Part shown: positions 10,090-19,956 of the stretch, piece by piece
Layout: the number at the start of each line of letters is the position of its first letter
Numbering within the stretch: position 1 is the stretch's first letter
NCBI GenBank assembly: GCA_029974635.1
Contig: JARKQY010000041.1
Coordinates: forward strand, 1 to 64,000
DNA: 64,000 bases
Direction of reading: 5' to 3'
Source of the DNA: Bacillota bacterium
GTDB lineage: Bacteria; Bacillota; UBA4882; UBA8346
The notes under the pieces: model-generated
The model's input: only the letters and a program-made list of their open reading frames with translations
Told to the model about the DNA's origin: nothing
The model's database searches: none
Position numbers and translations under genes: made by a program

Positions 10090-11565
10090 ATGGGTAAGCC
10101 GACTGGATTTATGGAATATCAGCGGGAGATTCCGGTGGACCGGCATCCGCAGGAACGCCTGAAGGATTGGGAAGAGTTTCATGAGCATTTCACCGAGGAG
10201 CAGCATAAAACTCAGGGTGCCCGGTGTATGAACTGCGGGATACCATTTTGCCATAGCGGGCTTTTGTTTAGCGGTATGGCTTCCGGCTGTCCCGTAAACA
10301 ATTTGATCCCGGAGTGGAACGACTTAATCTACCGCGGGCTATGGGAAGAAGCGGTCAAACGCCTCCTCCGTACCAACAATTTCCCGGAATTCACCGGCAG
10401 AGTTTGCCCTGCTCCCTGTGAGGGTTCTTGCACCCTGGGTATTCATGAGCCTCCGGTTACCATCAAAGTTAACGAAAGCGCCATTATTGACCGGGCTTTT
10501 GCACATGGCTGGATCAAACCGGAACCGCCGGTCCGCCGGACCGGCAAAAAAGTGGCAATAGTAGGTTCAGGGCCGGCCGGCCTGGCTTGCGCGGCCCAAT
10601 TGAACAGTGCCGGTCATGAGGTTACTGTTTTTGAGCGGGCAGATAGAATTGGCGGTTTGTTGATGTACGGTATTCCCAATATGAAGCTGGATAAGAAAAT
10701 CGTCCAGCGCCGGATTGATCTATTGGCGGCGGAGGGAATTAAATTTGTCACCAATACCGAAATCGGCAAGGATTATGACGCTAAAAAACTACGTAGTGAA
10801 TTCGATGCGGTAGTGCTTTGCGGCGGCGCCACCAACCCCAGGGATCTGGCCGTTGCAGGGCGGGAGCTTAAGGGAGTTCACTTTGCAATGGAGTTTTTAA
10901 AGGCCAATACCAAGAGCCTGCTGGATTCACAACATAAAGACGGCAAATATATCTCCGCTAAAGACAAAGATGTCATCGTCATCGGGGGCGGGGATACCGG
11001 GACTGACTGTGTAGGCACTTCCCTGCGTCATGGCTGCAAAAGCGTAGTGCAATTTGAAATTGTACCGCAGCCCGCCGGGGAACGCCAGGATGATAATCCC
11101 TGGCCGGAGTGGCCCAAGGTGTTTAAGGTGGATTATGGCCAGGAGGAGGCTATTGCCGTATACGGCAAAGAGCCCCGGTGTTATTGTATTAACACTGTGA
11201 AATTTGCCGGGGATGATCAGGGCAATGTTAAAGAAGTGCATACTGTGGAAGTAAAATGGGAAAAAGAGGCCGGCGGGCGGATAGTTCCCAAAGCGATACC
11301 GGGCACCGAAAAGGTTTGGCCGGCTCAATTGGTGTTATTAGCGCTGGGATTTTTAGGCCCGGAGGAGACGGTCCTTGATAAATTGGGAGTCGAAAAGGAC
11401 GGACGTACCAATGCTAAAGCCGAGTATGGCAAGTATGCCACCAACCTTCCGGGTGTTTTCGCGGCCGGAGATATGCGTCGCGGTCAGAGCCTGGTGGTAT
11501 GGGCCATTCATGAGGGGCGCGGCGCCGCCTGGGAATGCGACCGGTATTTAGAGAGAAAAGGGTAA
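10090..11565 (+). CDS. gltD: Glutamate synthase small (beta) subunit, NAD(P)H-dependent
   Basis: GltD oxidises NAD(P)H and passes electrons through FAD and 4Fe-4S clusters to GltB. The 491-residue protein shows N-terminal cysteine clusters ([10 protein letters not shown], then [14 protein letters not shown]), the FAD-binding [14 protein letters not shown] at about residue 154, the NAD(P)H-binding [12 protein letters not shown] at about 297 and the C-terminal FAD contact [20 protein letters not shown] precedes the ATG. It follows gltB by 49 bases and shares its promoter. Nothing is missing. Cofactor preference between NADH and NADPH cannot be decided by eye. Confidence 0.96.
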   Translation: MGKPTGFMEYQREIPVDRHPQERLKDWEEFHEHFTEEQHKTQGARCMNCGIPFCHSGLLFSGMASGCPVNNLIPEWNDLIYRGLWEEAVKRLLRTNNFPEFTGRVCPAPCEGSCTLGIHEPPVTIKVNESAIIDRAFAHGWIKPEPPVRRTGKKVAIVGSGPAGLACAAQLNSAGHEVTVFERADRIGGLLMYGIPNMKLDKKIVQRRIDLLAAEGIKFVTNTEIGKDYDAKKLRSEFDAVVLCGGATNPRDLAVAGRELKGVHFAMEFLKANTKSLLDSQHKDGKYISAKDKDVIVIGGGDTGTDCVGTSLRHGCKSVVQFEIVPQPAGERQDDNPWPEWPKVFKVDYGQEEAIAVYGKEPRCYCINTVKFAGDDQGNVKEVHTVEVKWEKEAGGRIVPKAIPGTEKVWPAQLVLLALGFLGPEETVLDKLGVEKDGRTNAKAEYGKYATNLPGVFAAGDMRRGQSLVVWAIHEGRGAAWECDRYLERKG

Positions 11566-11587
11566 AGGGTTGGGTTTTGGGTCTATC

Positions 11588-11650
11588 GTTCAGGGTTCAG
11601 AGTTTCGGGTGAGGATTTCAGGCCTATTGTTCAGCGTTCAAAGTTTCGGG
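11588..11650. repeat. Two-copy 22-bp direct repeat between convergent genes
   Basis: GTTCAGGGTTCAGAGTTTCG at 11588 recurs with three or fewer changes as GTTCAGCGTTCAAAGTTTCG at 11629, a 41-base period. A partly complementary CGTTGAACGATGAACGCGG follows at about 11664, so hairpins can form. It lies between the gltD stop and the helicase stop and may work as a two-way terminator; that is inference. Confidence 0.5.
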
Positions 11651-11706
11651 CTTCATGTTTAGTCGTTGAACGATGAACGCGGAACCCGGAACGAACCTCT
11701 TCGAAA

Positions 11707-14700
11707 TCACCCACTTTGATCGGTATCGGTAATCTCAAACAGATCTTTGATCTCCTCCCAGGTCAAGCTGCTTACCGGATCGCTATTATCCTGGATAATG
11801 GCTTCAAATACTGCTTTTTTACGTTCTTGGAGCTGGATCAGCTTTTCTTCCACTGTACCGAGAGTGACCAGTTTGTAGACCATGACCTGCTTCTGTTGGC
11901 CGATCCGGTGTACCCGGTCGGTGGCCTGGTTTTCTACCATGGGATTCCACCATGGCTCGGCGTGGATCACGATATCGGCTGCGGTCAGATTGATTCCCAC
12001 CCCGCCGGCTTTGAGGCTGATGAGAAAAACCGGTATTTCCGGCGAATTGTTAAAACTGTTGATCTGCTCAATCCGGTCGGTGGTGGCGCCGTCCAAGTAT
12101 TGATAATTTATCTTGTTTTCCTGGAGTTTCGCCCGGATAAGCTTCAACATCCTCACAAACTGGCTAAAAACGACTATTTTATGGCCGCCATCCACGGCTT
12201 CGTTAATTAGCTCCAGTAAAGCATCCAGTTTCCCCGAGTCAGCCTCGGGACTAATCTCTGGTAAGGCCAAGCCGGGATGGTCGCAAATCTGGCGCAGTTT
12301 AGTAAGTGCCGACAGCACCATGAGCCGGGACTTGTTGAAACCCATATTGGTTACCGAATTGATGACATCTTGTTTTACTTGCTTTAAAACCGTAAGGTAA
12401 GCATCCTCCTGTAATTGACTCATGGCTATTTCCCGGGTAAACATTATTTTCGGCGGCAGTTCGGCCAGTACCTCTTCTTTTACCCGGCGCAGCATGAAGG
12501 GGGCTATTTTTTTGCGCAAGAGCGCCAGAGTTTCGGATTGTTTGGCCTTCCTTCGCAGAGGGATCGTATATTTCTCTTGAAATTCCGGCATGCTTCCCAG
12601 GTAACCCGGCATTAAAAAGTCGAACAATGCCCATAGATCTTCCAGCCGGTTCTCCACCGGGGTCCCGGTCAACACCAGCCGGTGCCGGGATTGGATTCGT
12701 TTGCAGTCTTTGGCCCGTTGGGTATCCCGGTTCTTGATATGCTGCGCTTCATCAAGAATACAGTAATAAAAAGGGATTTTTTCAAGGGATTCAATATCAT
12801 TAACCACCGTATCGTAAGTGGTAATGATGATTTCCTGTTTTGGGAAAGCGGCGCGCAGCTGTTCCCGGGTCTCCGGAGAACCATGATAAATCAAACGGGC
12901 GGTTCCGGGGTAGAATTTGTCAATCTCCGCCGCCCAGTTGTAAATCAGGCTCCGGGGGCAGATGATCAAGACCGGCTCCGGTTTTGGAAGGCTCTTGAGC
13001 AATGTGAGCACCTGGACGGTTTTGCCCAATCCCATATCATCGGCTAAAATTCCCCCAAACCGGTATTTATGTAAAAAATGCAGCCAATGAAAGCCTGCTT
13101 TTTGATATTCCCGCAATTCTCCCTGGAAGCTGGCAGGTATGGGAGAGGATTCAAGCAAGCCGGTATTGGAAATATCGGCTTCAAACCGGTTATAAATACC
13201 GTTTCCTTTGATTTCAACCCCTTGTTCCCTGAGTAAATCCCTGAAAAACGCCAGGTTGTATACTCTTTCCCGGCTGGTATCCGAACCGGCTTGGGGAGAC
13301 AAGCTTTGTTGCAGCAGATCAAATTTGGCCGACTCGTCAACAAAAAACCACTGGCTGCCGATTTGAAGATAGTTTCCGGAACCGAATCTTTGTAACAGCG
13401 ACATAATTTGTTGATGGGTAAAGGTTTGTCCTCCCAGGTTGTAGGAGATATGAAACTCAAACCAATCGATTCTTTCATCCAGTTCCAGTTTTATTAGTGG
13501 CTCCAGTTTGGCCGGCGTAACCTTGAACTCCGCAAAGGCGGGACTGGCATGAAACGGCCACTTTTCCTGCAACTGCGGCCAGCCATGGCGTATGAATGTT
13601 AATTGGGATTCCCGGTTATGAATTACCCAGTTGGCGGTTTGGAACTCAAACTGAAACCGTTTCAGAAAATCCAGCAATTCCACAAAAGGCTGCCGGTTCA
13701 CGGTAAACCACAGATTCGGATCCGGTTCCGAACGTTCAAATTTCGGTGCTCCGGTAAGCAATCGCTGGCAGTCCTGGTTGCGGTACACCTGATCCGGCAA
13801 TTTGATCTCAGGCTGACAAGTAATTTTCCCTTGTTCATAGTCAAGAAACAGGCTGATTTCAGGCTCGTGCATCACCAGCCGGTGGGATAGCAACTCCGGC
13901 GCCAGATCCAACCGGATTTTCCGGCGCAATTTCGGCAGGGTGTCAAAGAGGAGTTCCCCCAGTTGCTCCGGGGCAATGGCGATCTCCGGCGGGATTTTCC
14001 CCAAACCGGAAGTGTTGAGCCATTGGACGGTGTTTTCATGAATGATGTAATTTAAATCCGGATTGAAGAAGCCGGCGGTTTCAAATTCAGTAGTATCATA
14101 TGTGAATTGGAGGCGGGTTTCATCACCGCTGACCATAAGCCGGGGTTTCAATGGTTCACCGATTGCCAGCGGCCGGGAGTCGGCATGATGAAGCGCCCGT
14201 GCATTTTGGATTAAAACTAAAATCAACTGCAGGCTTTGGGGGGTCTTCGGTAAAAAGACGCATTTGCGGCGTGAATCTTTCCCGTTAAGCAGCCTCTCCA
14301 GATAGGAGATGACTAATTGGTCAAAACCGGCGAATGAATTGAGGATCTGCTCCCTTTTACGGGCGCTGAAATTGATATCGCCAAGACACTCCGTTAATTG
14401 ACCGGCCAATGGGTCATGGCCTTCAGGGACCTGGAAGATGATTGTAAAGTTCTCCGCCAGATCATTCAGACCGCCGATTTGATAAAAAAGGACAACCGTT
14501 TCATCCGGGCCGGCGGCCAGTTTCAACAGTTCGACGCCTTCCGGTTGAACCGGTTTTGCCAAACCAGGGTTCAATTTGGGGAAATCATCGGCGATAAATT
14601 TATAGACAACGGCTGTTGCATGTTCGCAGAGTGTATCATTTCCCGAAGCGCAAGTGCAGTAAGCGTCAATTTTGAGCCGGTCATTGCCAAAATCAAGACT

Positions 14701-14868
14701 GATATTGACACCGAACGCGCCGGAGGCTTTGACAATAGCCTTGATTTGGTAGCGGCTGGTTCCGGAAGGGGAATAACTATAAGGTTTAATGGCAGCGGAT
14801 TGATAATACGCCACGGCTGTTTCAAAAACTTTTTCCCCAGCGTCCAGTTTCAGTTTTTCCAGTAACAT
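11707..14868 (-). CDS. SNF2-family helicase with N-terminal SWIM zinc finger
   Basis: The 1053-residue protein is a bacterial SNF2/Rad54-type DNA translocase. The N-terminus carries a SWIM zinc-binding pattern (CTCASGNDTLCEHA, CxC...CxH). The helicase core has motif I ILADDMGLGKTVQVL, motif II ILDEAQHIKN, motif III LTGTPVENRLEDLW, and C-terminal motifs V-VI GVGINLTAADIVIHAEPWW and QATDRVHRIGQ. The roughly 450 residues between SWIM and core are the usual variable domain of this family. A GGAG site lies 8 bases before the ATG. The proteins are thought to remodel protein-DNA complexes, for instance RNA polymerase as RapA does, but the role here is unknown. It stands alone in its operon. Confidence 0.92.
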   Translation of the reverse strand: MLLEKLKLDAGEKVFETAVAYYQSAAIKPYSYSPSGTSRYQIKAIVKASGAFGVNISLDFGNDRLKIDAYCTCASGNDTLCEHATAVVYKFIADDFPKLNPGLAKPVQPEGVELLKLAAGPDETVVLFYQIGGLNDLAENFTIIFQVPEGHDPLAGQLTECLGDINFSARKREQILNSFAGFDQLVISYLERLLNGKDSRRKCVFLPKTPQSLQLILVLIQNARALHHADSRPLAIGEPLKPRLMVSGDETRLQFTYDTTEFETAGFFNPDLNYIIHENTVQWLNTSGLGKIPPEIAIAPEQLGELLFDTLPKLRRKIRLDLAPELLSHRLVMHEPEISLFLDYEQGKITCQPEIKLPDQVYRNQDCQRLLTGAPKFERSEPDPNLWFTVNRQPFVELLDFLKRFQFEFQTANWVIHNRESQLTFIRHGWPQLQEKWPFHASPAFAEFKVTPAKLEPLIKLELDERIDWFEFHISYNLGGQTFTHQQIMSLLQRFGSGNYLQIGSQWFFVDESAKFDLLQQSLSPQAGSDTSRERVYNLAFFRDLLREQGVEIKGNGIYNRFEADISNTGLLESSPIPASFQGELREYQKAGFHWLHFLHKYRFGGILADDMGLGKTVQVLTLLKSLPKPEPVLIICPRSLIYNWAAEIDKFYPGTARLIYHGSPETREQLRAAFPKQEIIITTYDTVVNDIESLEKIPFYYCILDEAQHIKNRDTQRAKDCKRIQSRHRLVLTGTPVENRLEDLWALFDFLMPGYLGSMPEFQEKYTIPLRRKAKQSETLALLRKKIAPFMLRRVKEEVLAELPPKIMFTREIAMSQLQEDAYLTVLKQVKQDVINSVTNMGFNKSRLMVLSALTKLRQICDHPGLALPEISPEADSGKLDALLELINEAVDGGHKIVVFSQFVRMLKLIRAKLQENKINYQYLDGATTDRIEQINSFNNSPEIPVFLISLKAGGVGINLTAADIVIHAEPWWNPMVENQATDRVHRIGQQKQVMVYKLVTLGTVEEKLIQLQERKKAVFEAIIQDNSDPVSSLTWEEIKDLFEITDTDQSG

Positions 14869-14970
14869 TGAGGCGCTCCGATAGATAATTTTTAATCCTT
14901 TCTATTTTATCGTAAATTGACCGTTTTGCAAAGGAATAACCCTATCCCGGCATAGCCGGAACTATTGATT

Positions 14971-15066
14971 AGACGGGATTAACGGGATTAATTGGATTGA
15001 ACCATTTTATACTTTCGTTTTCGATCTGCATTGATGAAAAATCCCCTTCATCCAGTTAATCCCGTC
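14971..15066. repeat. Dispersed inverted repeat, GACGGGATT family, copy A
   Basis: AGACGGGATTAACGGGATTA opens the element and TCCAGTTAATCCCGTCC closes it, so the ends pair as a long imperfect hairpin. The interior (ATTTTATACTTTCGTTTTCG ... AAATCCCCTTCATCCAGT) is shared with the copy at 22417. It lies in the 257-base gap between the helicase and glycosidase-like genes. Confidence 0.75.
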
Positions 15067-15125
15067 CAAAAAAGCTTTTGCCAGCCTTGAACAAGCTTTT
15101 GTTTTCTTTTCATATTTGACAAGAA

Positions 15126-17528
15126 CTATGGAGTTAAAGCCTGTTGATCTCCCTTGTCAAATAGCCATCCCATTGCTTTAATCTTACGCCCATCCGGCAT
15201 CCGGAAGGCGGTTTTTCCGAAGTTCACCGTAATTTTGGTGCCGTTGGCGAAAAGGGATTGCTGTACGTTACGGTCCGGGGTTAGAAACCGGAAGTCGGTC
15301 ATCTCGGAGTAGCCGGTATTTAATAAAACCGGTGTAATGTTACGATAGCTACGGATGAAACGGGACCGGTTTTGCGTCCAAAGGGCGCGATCGAACATAA
15401 ACATGGGCGGAGTGGCGTAAAGAATGTTAAACAGATCCCGTTTTTCCCAGACAGCGGGTATTTTGTTGTTATAGTCTCCCCAATACCAATAGGATGTGAC
15501 ACAATCATGATATACCAGTTCCCACAGGGGCAACCGGTATTCATGTCCAAGTTGAAACTGGCGGATTTGTTGGGGAACCCGGCTGAGGATCTGGCCCATA
15601 TTCCGGCCCGCGTCGTCAATTCGATAGGGCCCCAGGCTCATCATGCCTTCAAAGTAATGAACATAAGGGACAGCTGCGTCGTGTCCGGTTTCACTGCCGG
15701 CAATCAGCTTCATATCGTTGGATATGTATTCCAAAAGCCGCATTTTTTCCTGACGGCTTTGACTGCGGGTCATGGGATGGTCCGGGTGATAACACTCCCG
15801 CCAGGGTGCAGCGGTGGTGGTGTCTATAAACCTGGCCCGGTAAGGATGGGATTTCAATTCTACCGGGATTCGTTCGGCCGCGTATTGTAAAGCCTTACTA
15901 TCACATAAAACGCCGCAGGGATAAAGCTTGTTGTCCTTGGTTTCGATCTCCCAACCTTTTTCCCACTGTCCAGCGGAGTCAATGATGATATCGCCGGGCC
16001 AGGCATGCGTCGGCCAGTTGGAATCCACATACCGGAGCGTTGGAAAACGTTCGGGGTCCATCACATCTTGATATATATCGTAACGCCCGGTGAGAACCCG
16101 TTGCTGATTCATGGCTGCAATGATTTCCGGCGACCCGGCGGCGCTCCATAAAATTTTGTCCATTCCGGCGGCTTTCATCTCCTTGACAATGGAAAGGGGC
16201 TCCTGGTCCCAGCACCAAATGTTGGCTGCTCCAACCAGCAGATCGACGTTGGGATTATCAAGCCGTTTTTGGGCTAGCGTGTGAAGTCTTCCTTGCGCTT
16301 GGATATAGGAACGGTATTTTTTGCACATCGCTACAAAACCGCCTTCATCAAAGAACAAATATTTGATGCGCCGGGAATAACCGAACCGCTCTTTTTCCGG
16401 ATCCCAGAAAGGGGTGATACATAATTTCTGATCGTAACGCTCGATTTGAATGGAGGCATCATCCGGGGTTTCGATGATTGCCATTTGGCCCCGGACGCCG
16501 TCGGTGACTCCCCAAAAACTCATGCAGATTCCATGCCCGCCGTAAGCGATTAGGCGCATCGGATGGATGGACGGGTCGTTAACCGGATAAGATATACCTT
16601 CATTCAGGGGAACAATCAAGTAAGTTCCCGTATCCGTCACAAAAGGTTCGGGAAAGCCGATACTTTGCGGCATACTTCCGTTTCCGGCAATGGTAATATC
16701 AAACTCCGGCAATTTGAGATCCAAAGTAAGATCGATATTCAACCTCAAACCCGATGTAAGGGATTCCATACGCATTGCTATGGTTTGTCCGCTTGATTTG
16801 GCGTCAAGTAACCATAAATCGTTGTGGAGGTTTACTTGCCGCCATTTGAAATTGGATCGTTTATCAAAGACAGTCAACGTATTGTTCCGGGTGTCCAGGG
16901 TAACATCCATTACAGGATTAGTTATGGAGATGGATGGAGGCAACACGCCGGTTTGTGAAAGGGGTGTGGTATGGATTTGAAAGTCGTCGATCCAAATTGT
17001 CGCCGGTCCTTCACCAATCCAGCGGGGAATAATCTTCACGATATTTCCGGAAGTCCGGAATCTGGTTTTGATATATTGCCAATCAGCCGTCTTTTTAGGG
17101 GAAACCCCCGCGTAAGTCCAGTCAATTACTCCCTGGTCATCGTATGTTATCACACCAAGAACGCCGGCCCCGGAGCCGCTGATTTTTACCCACGAGCTAA
17201 GTTCGAAGAGGGTATCGGAGTCTGCGGGGATCTCCAAATCCGGCATGAAACTCCAATCCTTGGAACCGGAAAAATCAATCCGGACGGAGTAATGGCCGCT
17301 ATGGACAACCTGGTTATCCAATACAACTCTGCCGGCTTCCGGTTCCCTGGTCCAAAGCCGTTTCCAGCCGGATAACCCGTCTTCAAAACCACCGTTTGTT
17401 ATGGCGGGCTTACCGTGTTGGACGACCGGCGCATTCTGGCCGGCGCAAAGATGTTGTTGAAGGCCGATGGCTGAAAAAAGACTGAAACCCGTCAGGCATA
17501 ATCCAAAAATCCGGAAGAATTTGGCCAT
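15126..17528 (-). CDS. Secreted glycoside-hydrolase-like protein with N-terminal carbohydrate-binding module
   Basis: The 800-residue protein begins with a signal peptide (IFGLCLTGFSLFSAIG). Residues about 35-190 form a jelly-roll carbohydrate-binding-module-like part (NGGFEDGLSGWKR, ending ATIWIDDFQIH). A beta-sandwich segment and a TIM-barrel-like domain follow. The strongest active-site candidates are the Asp in FIDTTTAAPWRECY and the Glu in LIAGSETGHDAAV, arranged like nucleophile and acid/base of retaining glycosidases. It resembles GH101/GH129-type or DUF5696-type barrels, but I cannot fix the family or substrate. The start at 17528 has AAGGAG 11 bases ahead; the alternative GTG overlaps that site. 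It follows the TPR gene by 24 bases in one transcript and probably acts outside the cytoplasm. Confidence 0.6.
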   Translation of the reverse strand: MAKFFRIFGLCLTGFSLFSAIGLQQHLCAGQNAPVVQHGKPAITNGGFEDGLSGWKRLWTREPEAGRVVLDNQVVHSGHYSVRIDFSGSKDWSFMPDLEIPADSDTLFELSSWVKISGSGAGVLGVITYDDQGVIDWTYAGVSPKKTADWQYIKTRFRTSGNIVKIIPRWIGEGPATIWIDDFQIHTTPLSQTGVLPPSISITNPVMDVTLDTRNNTLTVFDKRSNFKWRQVNLHNDLWLLDAKSSGQTIAMRMESLTSGLRLNIDLTLDLKLPEFDITIAGNGSMPQSIGFPEPFVTDTGTYLIVPLNEGISYPVNDPSIHPMRLIAYGGHGICMSFWGVTDGVRGQMAIIETPDDASIQIERYDQKLCITPFWDPEKERFGYSRRIKYLFFDEGGFVAMCKKYRSYIQAQGRLHTLAQKRLDNPNVDLLVGAANIWCWDQEPLSIVKEMKAAGMDKILWSAAGSPEIIAAMNQQRVLTGRYDIYQDVMDPERFPTLRYVDSNWPTHAWPGDIIIDSAGQWEKGWEIETKDNKLYPCGVLCDSKALQYAAERIPVELKSHPYRARFIDTTTAAPWRECYHPDHPMTRSQSRQEKMRLLEYISNDMKLIAGSETGHDAAVPYVHYFEGMMSLGPYRIDDAGRNMGQILSRVPQQIRQFQLGHEYRLPLWELVYHDCVTSYWYWGDYNNKIPAVWEKRDLFNILYATPPMFMFDRALWTQNRSRFIRSYRNITPVLLNTGYSEMTDFRFLTPDRNVQQSLFANGTKITVNFGKTAFRMPDGRKIKAMGWLFDKGDQQALTP

Positions 17529-17551
17529 GATGTAACACACTCCTTATCATT

Positions 17552-19087
17552 TTAGTGCAACGACTGTATTGTTTCAAGCCTGGCTTCTATCCGTTGATGC
17601 TTCTCGGGATATTCGGCCGCGGTAAAGACCCTTAATGCATCCTCATAGGCGGTGACGGCCATGGAAACGTAAAGGTTCTTGTCCGTAACGGCGGACATGA
17701 GGCTGTATGCCTCGCCGATTTGATATTGAAGTTCGGCATAGTCCAGTGGATAATCGTTCTCTGTAAAAATTGTTAAGGCCTCCTGATAGATAGCGACAGC
17801 TCCTGAGATGCTTTTCTCCCTTTCGGGCGGGCTTTCCCGGCCGGCTAGCACCGCATAAGCATTGCCCAGGTTCATTAGGGTGATGGCGCGTTTGAGCGGG
17901 TAATCTGCGGCAGGGTAAAGTTCCAGCGCCGCCTTGAAACATTCGATAGCCTTGGCAAGATTGGCAATACCGGCTTCGATCCGTTGCGAACATATCAAAC
18001 CGATATTTAAATAAGTTGAAGGGATAATTTCCGAAGCCGCCGGCAGGTTATTGATCTTTAAAATTTCCTCGAAATAATGGATGGCTTTCTTAAGGTAAGC
18101 TTCATTATTCCGGAAAGCGGAGTAAAGCTTACATGCGGACCCTAGATTGTGTAAGATCAAGGCAAACCCAATCGGATAATTGGCCACAGTGGTTAAAATA
18201 TCCAAAACCTCTTTTGAAGCCATTATCGCGCTATTTAAATACTCTTCCCGGTTATAGACCCGGGCCAGATCTATATATAAGTTGGCGAGACAATTCTGGA
18301 CGTGGGAATACTCCAAGGGATAGCTATCACTGTTTAATATGGCCAGTGCTTCCTTATAGGCAGACATGGCTTTATTGCGATTTTCTTCCGGATCCTTAAA
18401 TTCGGCCAGCGAATGATAGGCAAATCCTTTGCTGTATTGGGCCAAGCCAAATAGTGAAGGAAATTCCTGCTTGGGGATGGCTTGGACTGCTGCTTCATAA
18501 GCCGCGATTGCCAGGGCAAGATTTGCCTCCTTGGCTTCAAATTGGGCTAAGGCATTATAGTTATTGGCCAGATGATACATTACTTTGGCATAATCCACGG
18601 GATTTTCTTTGGGATCGATGGATTTCCTCCAATGTTCCAGAAACGTATGAGCATTTTCCAGTATGGCTTGGGCCTTCGCTAAATAATCTTTCTTTTGGCC
18701 ATACTCGGAGATGGCCTGATAAATAAATCCCAGATCATTATAAGCAACGGCATATTCTTGGAGGTCGTGTTTGGCGTGAATGATTTGCAACGCCGCTTCG
18801 AAAGTTGTAAGGGCATTTATTAGATTGGCTTCGTTATCTCTGAACAGGGATAATTTTTTGTAGCATATCCCCAGATGATAGGTGAGATAAGCCAAAATTT
18901 TGACATCCTTTAGCGGGCCGGTTTTTTCGCGTAATTCCAAAAAACTGGCCAAGGCCTCCTCCAGCCGGTTGGTATCCAGCAAATTACTGGAATCATTCAG
19001 GTGAACCGTCAAGTCTGTTTGGGAGATATGCGGTTTGAGATGTTCGGAACTTTTCGGGTTAAAAATGATATAGTGGATATATTTCAT
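17552..19087 (-). CDS. Tetratricopeptide-repeat protein
   Basis: The 511-residue protein is almost entirely TPR-like helical repeats of roughly 45-50 residues. Each has a form like AIAAYEAAVQAIPKQEFPSL followed by an LAQYSKGFAYHSLAEF-type helix; about nine units are visible between residues 60 and 500. There is no signal peptide or membrane segment, so it should be a cytoplasmic scaffold. The unusually long units, with paired residue patterns such as LNSDSYPLEYSHVQNCLANL, suggest a lineage-specific expansion. It is transcribed ahead of the secreted glycosidase-like gene, 24 bases apart. Partner and function are unknown. Confidence 0.75.
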   Translation of the reverse strand: MKYIHYIIFNPKSSEHLKPHISQTDLTVHLNDSSNLLDTNRLEEALASFLELREKTGPLKDVKILAYLTYHLGICYKKLSLFRDNEANLINALTTFEAALQIIHAKHDLQEYAVAYNDLGFIYQAISEYGQKKDYLAKAQAILENAHTFLEHWRKSIDPKENPVDYAKVMYHLANNYNALAQFEAKEANLALAIAAYEAAVQAIPKQEFPSLFGLAQYSKGFAYHSLAEFKDPEENRNKAMSAYKEALAILNSDSYPLEYSHVQNCLANLYIDLARVYNREEYLNSAIMASKEVLDILTTVANYPIGFALILHNLGSACKLYSAFRNNEAYLKKAIHYFEEILKINNLPAASEIIPSTYLNIGLICSQRIEAGIANLAKAIECFKAALELYPAADYPLKRAITLMNLGNAYAVLAGRESPPEREKSISGAVAIYQEALTIFTENDYPLDYAELQYQIGEAYSLMSAVTDKNLYVSMAVTAYEDALRVFTAAEYPEKHQRIEARLETIQSLH

Positions 19088-19216
19088 GCTTCTCCAATTA
19101 CCTCGATGTTTCTTTTTATTTCATCCTTTTTATTTTCGGCAATTCTTGGCCGGGGATTTAATGCCTCAAAACCCGATACAATTAAGGATTTAAATTTTTG
19201 GGAGGAATTTTGGAGA

Positions 19217-19242
19217 ATAAAAAATTCCGGTTTTCCCGGAAT
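19217..19242 (-). terminator. Terminator of tRNA-Thr
   Basis: On the minus strand, ATTCCGG and CCGGAAT form a 7-bp stem with a short loop, followed directly by a T-run. It lies 14 bases past the tRNA-Thr 3' end. Confidence 0.8.
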
Positions 19243-19255
19243 CGATTGCTAATAT

Positions 19256-19330
19256 TGGAGCTGGTGATGGGAATTGAACCCGCAACCTGCGGTTTACGAT
19301 ACCGCTGCTCTACCATTGAGCTACACCAGC
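19256..19330 (-). tRNA. tRNA-Thr (anticodon CGT)
   Basis: The minus strand folds as a cloverleaf. The acceptor stem is GCTGGTG/CACCAGC, the D-arm GCTC/GAGC, and the anticodon stem GCGGT/ACCGC encloses ATCGTAA, giving anticodon CGT for ACG. The T-loop is TTCAATT. Discriminator T is followed by an encoded CCA. The T-stem has a mismatch at its outer end. Confidence 0.93.
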
Positions 19331-19389
19331 ATATATTATATTACCATTTTATCATGTCTTGGATATGAAATCAATCAATGGCCTTCATT

Positions 19390-19415
19390 AAAAAACTTCT
19401 AGAAAATACTAGAAG
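19390..19415 (-). terminator. Terminator of tRNA-Gly
   Basis: CTTCTAG and CTAGAAG (19396-19402 and 19409-19415) form a hairpin followed on the minus strand by six T, 16 bases beyond the tRNA-Gly 3' end. Each tRNA therefore has its own terminator. Confidence 0.8.
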
Positions 19416-19430
19416 CAAAAATTTGATGCT

Positions 19431-19505
19431 TGGAGCGGGCGACGGGATTCGAACCCGCGGTCCTCGGCTTGGGAAGCCGATGCTCTACCACTGAGCCACA
19501 CCCGC
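19431..19505 (-). tRNA. tRNA-Gly (anticodon CCC)
   Basis: The minus strand gives acceptor stem GCGGGTG/CGCCCGC, D-arm GCTC/GAGC, and anticodon stem TCGGC/GCCGA around TTCCCAA, so anticodon CCC for GGG. The T-arm is CGGG-TTCGAAT-CCCG, and CCA is encoded after discriminator T. Confidence 0.95.
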
Positions 19506-19724
19506 TTGAGATAATTTTTTTAGAACCTTATTTCCGTAAAATATATTATATCCAATCTGCTTTTAAAAAGCAAGATAGTTTCCAGCGGAAGAGCATTAAA
19601 AAATTTAGCGCAATTGGTTCAAATTGCAAACTCGAAAAAAGGATATTTGGGTCAGAGTGTCGAAATTTGGTGACTGTTAGCGGATGGCGAAACATAACAT
19701 AGCAGACTGTCAGGAGGTGTTTTG

Positions 19725-19895
19725 ATGAGTTATGTGATTAGTGATGAATGTATCAGTTGTGGTGCATGTGAATCTGAGTGTCCGACCGGTGCTATCAGTG
19801 AAGGTTCCGACAAATACGTGATTGACCCCGGTAAGTGTACGGAATGCGGGGCATGTGGCGACGTATGTCCGGTAGGAGCGGCAAAACAAGCTTAA
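19725..19895 (+). CDS. 2[4Fe-4S] ferredoxin (56 residues)
   Basis: This is a clostridial-type electron carrier. It begins MSYVISDECISCGACESECP and has a second cluster motif KCTECGACGDVCPVGA. The eight cysteines are at 9, 12, 15, 19 and 38, 41, 44, 48, giving two CX2CX2CX3C(P) sets, and the length is typical. AGGAGG at 19712-19717 stands 7 bases before the ATG. A 28-base hairpin follows the stop. It is a single-gene transcript. It probably serves anaerobic metabolism and may supply radical SAM enzymes with electrons, though nothing ties it to a particular partner. Confidence 0.95.
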   Translation: MSYVISDECISCGACESECPTGAISEGSDKYVIDPGKCTECGACGDVCPVGAAKQA

Positions 19896-19910
19896 ACTGA
19901 TGAGCGGTTC

Positions 19911-19938
19911 ACAAGAGGCCTCAATTGAGGTCTCTTGT
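19911..19938. terminator. Hairpin between convergent ferredoxin and RHH genes
   Basis: ACAAGAG-CCTCAA and TTGAGG-CTCTTGT make a nearly perfect 13-bp stem. No strong T-run follows on either strand, so termination strength is uncertain. Confidence 0.5.
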
Positions 19939-19956
19939 GTCACAGTTTCACAATTT

